From Xanthobacteraceae bacterium (GTDB lineage Bacteria; Pseudomonadota; Alphaproteobacteria; Rhizobiales; Xanthobacteraceae), in contig JARBUD010000020.1 in NCBI GenBank assembly GCA_029239875.1, forward strand, positions 79,764-143,763: DNA of 64,000 nt. The letters run 5' to 3'. A program made the position numbers and the translations under genes. This document shows, in pieces, positions 57,608 to 64,000 of the stretch (within the stretch, counting starts at the first letter, position 1; each line of letters opens with the position of its first letter). The notes under the pieces were generated by a model. That model was given only the letters and a program-made list of their open reading frames with translations, had not been told where the DNA came from and made no database searches.

Positions 57608-60343
57608 TCACATCTCTTCCGCCGCGAACACGCCGAGGCGGCGGAGCAGCGCCTTCTCGGCCTCCAGCACCACCATCAGCAGCACGCCGATGGCGACGAT
57701 CATCACCCCGTCGAGCAGGGCGACCGGGCGGGTGTCGAAGATCTCCTGCATCACCGGCAGATAGGTGAAGGCGAACTGGCCGATGGTGACGCCGGCGAGC
57801 GCGAGCAGCACCGCCGGCGTGCCCAGCGCGCCGCGCCAGGTGATCGAGGTCATGTGCATGAAGCGCACATTGAACAGATAGAAGATCTCCAGCACCACCA
57901 GCGTGTTGACGACGATGGTGCGCGCCATCTCCACCCCCTGCCCGCGCGCCATGGAGAGCGCGAACATGGCGAAGGCGGCCAGCATGAACAGCACGGAGAC
58001 GAAGACGATCCGCCACACCATGAAGCGCGACAGCAGCCCGGCATGGGCCGGGCGCGGCGGGCGCTCCATGACGCCGGGCTCGGTCGGCTCGAAGGCGAGC
58101 GCGAGGCCGAGCGTGACGGTGAGGACGAGGTTGATCCAGAGGATCTGCGCCGGCGACATCGGCATGGTCGTGCCGATGAGGATCGCCATGATGACGGCCA
58201 GCACCTCGCCGCCATTGGTCGGCAGCGTCCAGGCGATCATCTTGCGGATGTTGTCGTAGACGGTGCGCCCCTCCTTCACCGCCGCGACGATGGAGGCGAA
58301 ATTGTCGTCGAGCAGCACCACCTCGGCGGCCTGCTTGGCGGCCTCGGTGCCCTTGCGGCCCATGGCGATGCCGACATCCGCCTGCTTGAGCGAGGGCGCG
58401 TCGTTGACCCCGTCGCCGGTCATCGCCACCACCTGCCCGGTCGACTGGAGCGCGCGCACGATGCGCAGCTTGTTCTCCGGGCTGGTGCGGGCGAAGACGG
58501 CGGTGTCGCGGGCGATGCCGACCAGCGCCTCGTCCGAGGCGGCGTCGACATCGGCGCCGGTGACGACCTTGGGATCCTCGGCGAGGCCGAGCTGGCGGGC
58601 GATGGCCTGGGCGGTGGCGCCATGGTCGCCGGTGATCATCTTCACGCCGATGCCGGCGGTGCGGCACTCGGCGATGGCCGCCACCGCCTCCGGCCGCGGC
58701 GGATCGATGAAGCCGACGAGGCCGAGGAAGGCGAAGCCGTGGCGGACGTCGTCCGGCGCCAGGCGCGCCGGGGCGGCCGCGTCGAGCCGCTTCATGGCAA
58801 AGCCGAGCACCCGCTCGCCCTCCGCCGCCGTGTGAGCCAGAGCCGCGTCCCAGCCCTCGCCGGGCATGTCGCACATCGCCAGCACCGCCTCCGGCGCGCC
58901 CTTCACGAAGATCACCGCCTCGCTTTGCGGGCCGCGGTGCAGGCTGGCCATGAAGCGGTAGGCGGCGTCGAAGGGAATCTCGTCCTGCCGGCCCCATGTC
59001 CCACGCTCGATGGCTGGGGTGAGGCCCGCCTTGATGGCAACCGCCACCAACGCGCCCTCCATCGGATCGCCCTCGACCTTCCAATGGCTGCCATCGGCAT
59101 TGAGATGCGCGTCGTTGCACAGCAGCGCACAGCGCAGCAGGGCACCAGCCGCCTCGGCCGGATCGCCGGGCTCAGGCCAGCCCAGCTCGCCCTCCGGCGC
59201 GTAGCCGGTGCCGGCGACCCGTATCTCGGCGAGCCCGCCGTCGCGGGGGATGAACAGCCGGCGGGCGGTCATCTCGTTGCGGGTGAGCGTGCCGGTCTTG
59301 TCCGAGCAGATCACCGAGGTGGCGCCCAGCGTCTCCACCGCCGGCAGGCGGCGGATCACCGCGTTGCGCCGCGCCATGCGCCGCACGCCGATGGCGAGCG
59401 TGATGGTGATGACCGCCGGCAGGCCTTCCGGCACCACGCCGACGGCGAGCGCCACCACCGCCATCAGCGCGTCGGTCCAGCCATAGTCCCTCACCGCCAC
59501 GGCGAAGAGGAACAGCGCCGCCGCGCCGCCGATGGCGAGCCAGGTGAAGCGCTTGGCGAAGGCGTCGACCTGGCGCAGCAGCGGCGTTGCCAGCGGCTCG
59601 ACCTCGGCGATGAGCTTGCCGATGCGGCCGATCTCGGTGCGCGGGCCGGTGGAGACGACGATGCCGGCGCCCTGCCCGGTGGCGACGGTGGTGCCGGAGA
59701 AGGCCATGGAATGGCGGTCGCCGAGCGGCGCCTCGGCCGGCGCCGGCTCCTCGCGCTTGGCTGATGCGACGGATTCGCCGGTGAGGATGGCCTCGTCCAC
59801 CAGCATGCCGCGGGCGCGCATGAGCCGCGTGTCGGCGGGCACGCGGTCGCCCGGCTCCAGCAGCACGATGTCGCCGGGCACGAGGTCGCGCGCGTGCACG
59901 CTGACCCGCTGGCTGCCGCGCAGCACATTGGCGTGCGGGGCGATCATGCCGCGTATGGCGCGCAGCGCCTGCTCCGCCTTGCCCTCCTGCACGAAGCCGA
60001 CGATGGCGTTGATCAGCACCACGGCGATGATGACGCCGGCATCGACGTGATGGCCGAGCAGCAGCGCCGCGAGCGCGCCGGCGAGCAGGAAATAGATCAG
60101 CGCGCTGTTGAACTGGACGAGGAAGCGCATGAGCGGATGGCGGCCCGGCGGCTCGGGCAGCGCGTTCGGCCCGTGCACGGCGAGCCGCGCCTGCGCCTCC
60201 TCGACGGAGAGGCCCGCGGGGGAGACGCCGAGCCGGCCCGCGACCTCCTCATGCGGGAGCGCGTGCCAGTCGGGTGGAGGGGCGTTCGGGTGGGTGCCGG
60301 CGGTGGGTGGGATGGAACCGGGCGGGACGGCGGCGGTGTTCAT
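57608..60343 (-). CDS. P-type cation-transporting ATPase (P2-like, Ca2+/Na+ class)
   Basis: A 911-residue P-type ATPase with an N-terminal cation-ATPase domain (~28-75), actuator motif LTGES (188), phosphorylation site Asp348 in SDKTGTLT, KGAPE nucleotide site, TGDHG and MTGDGVNDAP. The M4 motif VVPEGLPA (304-311) is of the P2 type. M6 reads INLVLTVTLGLALAFEPTE, without the Asp of the NLVTDGxPA motif of Ca2+ pumps, so ion specificity is uncertain. There are about ten spans. It is monocistronic and convergent with the ModE-like gene. Confidence 0.88.
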   Translation of the reverse strand: MNTAAVPPGSIPPTAGTHPNAPPPDWHALPHEEVAGRLGVSPAGLSVEEAQARLAVHGPNALPEPPGRHPLMRFLVQFNSALIYFLLAGALAALLLGHHVDAGVIIAVVLINAIVGFVQEGKAEQALRAIRGMIAPHANVLRGSQRVSVHARDLVPGDIVLLEPGDRVPADTRLMRARGMLVDEAILTGESVASAKREEPAPAEAPLGDRHSMAFSGTTVATGQGAGIVVSTGPRTEIGRIGKLIAEVEPLATPLLRQVDAFAKRFTWLAIGGAAALFLFAVAVRDYGWTDALMAVVALAVGVVPEGLPAVITITLAIGVRRMARRNAVIRRLPAVETLGATSVICSDKTGTLTRNEMTARRLFIPRDGGLAEIRVAGTGYAPEGELGWPEPGDPAEAAGALLRCALLCNDAHLNADGSHWKVEGDPMEGALVAVAIKAGLTPAIERGTWGRQDEIPFDAAYRFMASLHRGPQSEAVIFVKGAPEAVLAMCDMPGEGWDAALAHTAAEGERVLGFAMKRLDAAAPARLAPDDVRHGFAFLGLVGFIDPPRPEAVAAIAECRTAGIGVKMITGDHGATAQAIARQLGLAEDPKVVTGADVDAASDEALVGIARDTAVFARTSPENKLRIVRALQSTGQVVAMTGDGVNDAPSLKQADVGIAMGRKGTEAAKQAAEVVLLDDNFASIVAAVKEGRTVYDNIRKMIAWTLPTNGGEVLAVIMAILIGTTMPMSPAQILWINLVLTVTLGLALAFEPTEPGVMERPPRPAHAGLLSRFMVWRIVFVSVLFMLAAFAMFALSMARGQGVEMARTIVVNTLVVLEIFYLFNVRFMHMTSITWRGALGTPAVLLALAGVTIGQFAFTYLPVMQEIFDTRPVALLDGVMIVAIGVLLMVVLEAEKALLRRLGVFAAEEM

Positions 60344-60440
60344 CGGTCCAAAGCGCTCGCATCTCGTGACGGACGCAGCGTAAGGTCCCGGGAAAGGGGT
60401 GCCTACCGGGTTTTTCCTACCCTGGCGGCCCGGACGCCGT

Positions 60441-60463
60441 CTGCCCGGGCCGAGCCCGGGCAG
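60441..60463. terminator. 10-bp stem-loop after regA
   Basis: CTGCCCGGGC (60441-60450) pairs with GCCCGGGCAG (60454-60463) around CGA, 9 nt after the regA stop on the minus strand. There is no T-run, but the stem is strong and well placed to end the regB-regA unit. Confidence 0.5.
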
Positions 60464-60472
60464 GGCGAAGGA

Positions 60473-61021
60473 TCAGCGCGGCGCGCGCTTGGCGAGGATG
60501 CGCTGCAGGGTGCGGCGGTGCATGGAGAGCCGGCGCGCCGTCTCCGAGACGTTGCGCCCGCACAGCTCGTAGACCCGCTGGATGTGCTCCCAGCGCACCC
60601 GGTCGGCCGACATCGGGTTCTCCGGCAGCTGGGGCTTGTAGTCGCCCTGCACGTTCAGCGCGGCGCAGATGTCGTCGGCATCGGCGGGCTTCGCCAGATA
60701 GTCGACCGCACCCATCTTCACGGCGGTGACCGCGGTGGCGATGTTGCCGTAGCCGGTGAGGATGACGCCGCGCGCTTCCGGACGGCGGCGCTTCAGCGCC
60801 GAGATCACGTCGAGCCCGTTGCCGTCGCCGAGGCGCATGTCGACCACGGCATAGGCCGGGGCGCTGCCCTCGAGGCTGGCGAGGCCGTCCGCCACCGTCT
60901 CGGCGGTGGTCACGGTGAAGCCGCGCGTCTCCATGGCGCGGGCGAGGCGCTGCAGGAAGGGCCGGTCGTCGTCGACGATCAGCAGCGAGCGGTCCTGCAG
61001 GTCCGAAGTAATGTCCAACAT
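60473..61021 (-). CDS. regA: Redox response regulator RegA/ActR/PrrA
   Basis: A 182-residue response regulator (184 if a TTG at 61027 is used; the phospho-acceptor is then Asp63 as in Rhodobacter RegA). The receiver domain has the acidic pair in LIVDDDRPFL, Asp61 in AYAVVDMRLGDGNGLDV, Thr in ILTGYG and Lys in YLAKPAD. The effector end is the compact Fis-like helix-turn-helix NVSETARRLSMHRRTLQRIL, nearly invariant in this family. With RegB it controls respiration, carbon and nitrogen fixation genes by redox state. It lies 147 nt downstream of regB on the same strand. Confidence 0.93.
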   Translation of the reverse strand: MLDITSDLQDRSLLIVDDDRPFLQRLARAMETRGFTVTTAETVADGLASLEGSAPAYAVVDMRLGDGNGLDVISALKRRRPEARGVILTGYGNIATAVTAVKMGAVDYLAKPADADDICAALNVQGDYKPQLPENPMSADRVRWEHIQRVYELCGRNVSETARRLSMHRRTLQRILAKRAPR

Positions 61022-61168
61022 CTCCAACTAATCCCAAAATTCCGGCCGGATGCCGGTTGCCTTGCCGCGGCGAAAAGCGGCTTACGCCTGTTCTGTTTTC
61101 GGTCCGCTTATACCCCGCCCTGCCGGCGAGCGCAAAATTGTCGCAGCAGCGCGGCACCGGCGACCCGA

Positions 61169-62542
61169 TCACGCCTTCGTGGCCGGCTCCTCTTCCGGCT
61201 CGCGCTCGCCGGAGATGTCGATCAGCCGGCGCGGCCAGCGGATGTTCACCGAGGCGCCGTGGGCGGGCGGCGGGCGGTTGATGAAACCGAGCTCGGCGCC
61301 GGAGCGCTCCAGCAGCGTCTTGGCGATGAACACGCCGAGGCCGAGGCCCTGCTGGCCGTCCTCGCCGTCGGCCTCCGTCTCGCGCCGCCAGCGGTTGCGG
61401 CCGCGGCTGGTCACATAGGGCGCGCCGATCTGGTCGATCAGCTCGGGCGGGAAGCCGGGCCCGTCGTCGGTGACGGTGACGGTGATGTCCTCAGCTGTCC
61501 AGCTGGCGACGATGTCGACCCGGTTGGCGGCGAAGTCGACGGCATTCTCGACGATGTTGCCGAGGCCGTAGAGCAGGCCGGGATTGCGGGCGATGATCGG
61601 CTCCTCCCCGGCGCGGGCCGGCAGCGTCACCGCGATGGTGATGCCGAAATGCCGGTGCGGGGCGACCACGTCCTCCAAGAGGTGCGAGATGGGCATGCGG
61701 TCGAAGGGCGCGTCGCCGGCGCCGAGCGAGGTGAGCGTGCGCAGGATGGTGCGACAGCGCTCGGCCTGCTCGCTGACGAGGCGGATGTCCTCGCTCACCG
61801 GATTGTCGGGGGGCAGCGAGCGGGCGAGCTCCTTCGCCACCACGGTGATGGTGGCGAGCGGCGTGCCGAGCTCGTGCGCCGCGGCGGCGGCGAGCCCGTC
61901 CAGCGCCGAGAGGTGCTGCTCGCGCGCCAGCACCAGCTCGGTGGCGGCGAGCGCCTCGGAGAGCTCGCGCGTCTCCTCCGCCACCCGCCAGGCATGCACG
62001 CCGATGAAGGCGATGGCGATGGCGAGCGCCGACCAGATGGCGGCGAGGTAGAGCGGCGGCAGCTCCGGCGCGTCGCCCAGCACGCCTTCCGCCGCCCAGG
62101 GCAGCGGCATCTGCCACAGCCCGACCAGCGCTGCGCAGAGCCCCGCCAGCACGCCGAGCAGGATGGTCGTGCGCGGCGACAGCGCCGTCGCCGAGATCAG
62201 CACGGGCGCGAGGAACAGCAGCGCGAAAGGATTGGCGAGGCCGCCGGTGAGGAACAGCAGCGCGGCGAGCTGGAGGATGTCATAGGCCAGCAGCCACGCC
62301 GCCTCGACGTCGGACAGCCGCCTTGCGCCGGGATTGCGCAGGCGCAAGGCGAGGTTCAGCCAGGCCGAGAGCGCGACCACGGCGAGGCACGCGCCGATCG
62401 GCAGCGAGAAGCCGAGCCCCCACTGCACCACCACGATGGCCAGCGTCTGGCCGGAAATCGCCAGCCAGCGCAGTCGGATGAGCGTGTCGAGCCGCAGCCC
62501 GAAAAAACGTTCGCCGATCGGATGGTCGAGCGAGAGCGACAT
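61169..62542 (-). CDS. regB: Redox-sensing histidine kinase RegB/ActS/PrrB
   Basis: A 457-residue kinase with six spans in residues ~24-185. The quinone-site motif GGLANPF is at 100-106. His223 is the phosphorylation site in AAAAAHELGTPLATI, and Cys263, exactly 40 residues on in ERCRTILRTLTSLG, occupies the place of the redox-active Cys265 of Rhodobacter RegB. The ATPase core has NIVENAVDFA, DDGPGFP and GLGLGVFIAKTL. Thus both known input elements are conserved. A 183-bp gap separates it from the divergent phaZ gene. Confidence 0.93.
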   Translation of the reverse strand: MSLSLDHPIGERFFGLRLDTLIRLRWLAISGQTLAIVVVQWGLGFSLPIGACLAVVALSAWLNLALRLRNPGARRLSDVEAAWLLAYDILQLAALLFLTGGLANPFALLFLAPVLISATALSPRTTILLGVLAGLCAALVGLWQMPLPWAAEGVLGDAPELPPLYLAAIWSALAIAIAFIGVHAWRVAEETRELSEALAATELVLAREQHLSALDGLAAAAAHELGTPLATITVVAKELARSLPPDNPVSEDIRLVSEQAERCRTILRTLTSLGAGDAPFDRMPISHLLEDVVAPHRHFGITIAVTLPARAGEEPIIARNPGLLYGLGNIVENAVDFAANRVDIVASWTAEDITVTVTDDGPGFPPELIDQIGAPYVTSRGRNRWRRETEADGEDGQQGLGLGVFIAKTLLERSGAELGFINRPPPAHGASVNIRWPRRLIDISGEREPEEEPATKA

Positions 62543-62725
62543 GTTACCGTCCGTCCCCGAGGGTCATCGGGCTTCTATAGCGGCAGATGCGACCAAAGGG
62601 CGAGAGCGCCGATTCGTTGACGGCGGCAGGAAAGAGCCTATTTATGCTGCAACGCACAAGAACCGCCGCCCGCCGTGAGCCGTCCGGTTTCGGGCCTTTC
62701 GGGCGGATCTGAGGACGGAGACATC

Positions 62726-64000
62726 ATGGCGATCGGCGTTTTTGGAGACGTGCCCGACGCCGCAGAAGCGGCGCATACGCCCGACGTGGCGCTGGAGACG
62801 GCGACCGCGCTCTCGAAGCCGCTCTACTGGATGTTCGAGATGGGCCATGCCGCGCTCGATCCGCTGCGGGTGATGGCCGATGCCGGGCGGCTGTTCTACC
62901 GCAACCCGGTCAACCCGCTCAGCCATACCCGCTTCGGCAAGTCGATGTCGGCGGCGCTGGAGATGTTCGAGCGCACCACGCGGCGCTACGGCAAGCCGGA
63001 CTGGGGCATCGACGAGACGGTGATCGGCGCCACCCATGTGCCGGTGAATATCGAGACGGTGTGGGAGCAGCCGTTCTGCCGGCTCTTGCATTTCGAGCGC
63101 GACTTCCCGCAGAAGCCGCGCCGGCCGCAGCCGCGCATGCTGATCGTGGCGCCGCTGTCCGGCCATTACGCGACGCTGCTGCGCGGCACGGTGCAGACGC
63201 TGCTGACCAATCACGACGTCTACGTCACCGACTGGGTGGACGCGCGCGAGGTGCCGCTGGCCGAGGGCCGCTTCGACCTCGACGACTATATCGACTACCT
63301 CATCGAGATCTTCCGCCATCTCGGCGGCGGCGTGCACGCGCTCGCCGTCTGCCAGCCGGCGGTGCCGGTGCTCGCCGCGGTGGCGCGCATGGAGGAGATG
63401 GGCGATCCCAACGTGCCCGCCTCCATGGTGCTGATGGGCGGGCCGATCGACACGCGCGAGAGCCCGACGGCGGTGAACGACTTCGCCAAGGCGCGCGGGC
63501 TCGACTGGTTCCGCCGCAACGTCATCACCACCGTGCCCTGGCCGCATCCCGGCGTCATGCGGCAGGTCTATCCCGGCTTCCTTCAACTCCACGGCTTTGT
63601 GTCGATGAACCTGGAGCGGCATCTGAAGGCGCATGCCGAGATGTTCGGCCATCTGGTGAAGGGCGACGGCGATTCCGCCGCCAAGCACCGCGAGTTCTAC
63701 GACGAGTATCTCTCGGTGATGGACCTGCCGGCCGAGTACTATCTCCAGACGCTGCAGACCGTGTTCATCGACCACGCGCTGCCCAAGGGCGAGATGACCC
63801 ATCGCGGCGAGAAGGTCGATCCGTCGAAGATCCGCAACGTCGCCCTGCTCACCATCGAGGGCGAGAACGACGACATCTCCGGCGTCGGCCAGACGCGGGC
63901 GGCGCAGACGCTGTGCTCCGGGCTCGCCGACGACATGAAGGTGCACTACCTCCAGCCCACGGTCGGGCATTACGGCGTGTTCAACGGCTCGCGCTTCCGC
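62726..64000 (+). CDS. phaZ: Intracellular polyhydroxyalkanoate depolymerase PhaZ, 3' end outside window
   Basis: The frame is open from ATG 62726 to the last base: 425 codons, close to the usual full length of ~410-430, so only the extreme C-terminus may be missing. It is an alpha/beta hydrolase in which the nucleophile is Cys, in HALAVCQPAVPVL (~212), with Asp in EGENDDISG and His in TVGHYGVF near the end. It degrades stored polyhydroxybutyrate granules to hydroxybutyrate. GGAG lies 5 nt before the ATG. It is divergent from regB. Confidence 0.92.
   Translation, partial: MAIGVFGDVPDAAEAAHTPDVALETATALSKPLYWMFEMGHAALDPLRVMADAGRLFYRNPVNPLSHTRFGKSMSAALEMFERTTRRYGKPDWGIDETVIGATHVPVNIETVWEQPFCRLLHFERDFPQKPRRPQPRMLIVAPLSGHYATLLRGTVQTLLTNHDVYVTDWVDAREVPLAEGRFDLDDYIDYLIEIFRHLGGGVHALAVCQPAVPVLAAVARMEEMGDPNVPASMVLMGGPIDTRESPTAVNDFAKARGLDWFRRNVITTVPWPHPGVMRQVYPGFLQLHGFVSMNLERHLKAHAEMFGHLVKGDGDSAAKHREFYDEYLSVMDLPAEYYLQTLQTVFIDHALPKGEMTHRGEKVDPSKIRNVALLTIEGENDDISGVGQTRAAQTLCSGLADDMKVHYLQPTVGHYGVFNGSRFR

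Noticed and set aside
59894..62620. A 908-codon open frame on the plus strand, antisense to the P-type ATPase, regA and regB
   Set aside because: It has no recognisable domain, is extremely rich in Arg, Gly and His, and spans several well-supported genes on the other strand. This is the usual antisense shadow of GC-rich codon bias.

Overview
The window is GC-rich DNA (roughly two thirds G+C by eye) with dense, mostly operonic bacterial genes, frequent ATGA/TGATG start-stop overlaps and very short gaps. A RegB/RegA redox two-component pair, an intracellular PHB depolymerase, an IalB-family protein, a Porin_2-type outer-membrane porin and many ABC importers for small carbon and nitrogen compounds point to a free-living alphaproteobacterium of the Hyphomicrobiales. 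Xanthobacteraceae-like genera (Ancylobacter, Starkeya, Xanthobacter) are my best guess, but the genus is inference. I see no rRNA, tRNA, CRISPR array, insertion sequence, prophage or replication origin.

Layout. 1-1930 (+): end of a respiratory-oxidase cluster (membrane protein fragment, CtaG-type assembly factor, triheme cytochrome c). 1898-3280 (-): lipoprotein of the PQQ-dependent sugar dehydrogenase family. 3402-7297 (-): Pot-type polyamine importer. 7420-10128 (-): amidase and class III CoA-transferase. 10160-12878: IalB-type protein divergent from an orphan hybrid PAS histidine kinase. 12880-24770 (-): a 12-kb block that looks like one operon for glycerol/dihydroxyacetone-type triose or polyol use: a CUT1 importer with two ATPases, an ATP-type DhaK-DhaL fusion kinase, and a PTS-type DHA kinase whose phosphate donor chain is split into separate EIIA, HPr and EI genes, plus an unknown 136-residue protein. 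25051-29136 (+): FAD monooxygenase, SDR and a CPA1 Na+/H+ antiporter.

29303-39672: a probable four-carbon sugar-acid (erythronate/threonate) locus: DenD-type dehydrogenase, GntR regulator facing a clear 8+8 inverted repeat, a Liv-type ABC importer (with a LivM-LivG fusion), a CRYL1-type 3-hydroxyacid dehydrogenase, an OtnK-type kinase, an OtnC-type aldolase and an Asp/Glu racemase-fold protein. The known 2-oxo to 3-oxo tetronate isomerase OtnI is not in the window; the CRYL1-type enzyme or the racemase-fold protein may replace it. A porin, an SDR and DgoA/DgoK genes for 2-keto-3-deoxy-galactonate follow (39791-43472).

43833-54359: an FkbM methyltransferase, then an SDR divergent from a second Pot-type importer with DeoR regulator, an S33-type hydrolase, an APH-fold kinase and a class III PLP enzyme resembling O-phosphoamine phospho-lyases. 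Together these suggest uptake, phosphorylation and phosphate elimination of a hydroxyamine; the substrate is unknown, and this is my leading candidate for an undescribed pathway. 54434-64000: BON protein, aldo/keto reductase, hydroxynitrile-lyase-like cupin, DUF2478 plus ModE-like pair, a P-type ATPase, RegA/RegB and PhaZ (running off the end).

Between genes there are several striking palindromes: two ~100-nt cloverleaf repeats placed just after the binding-protein genes of two unrelated ABC operons, a four-hairpin array at 57379-57497, and a 23-bp perfect inverted repeat with five GGTGAC/GTCACC hexamers at 51881-51967.
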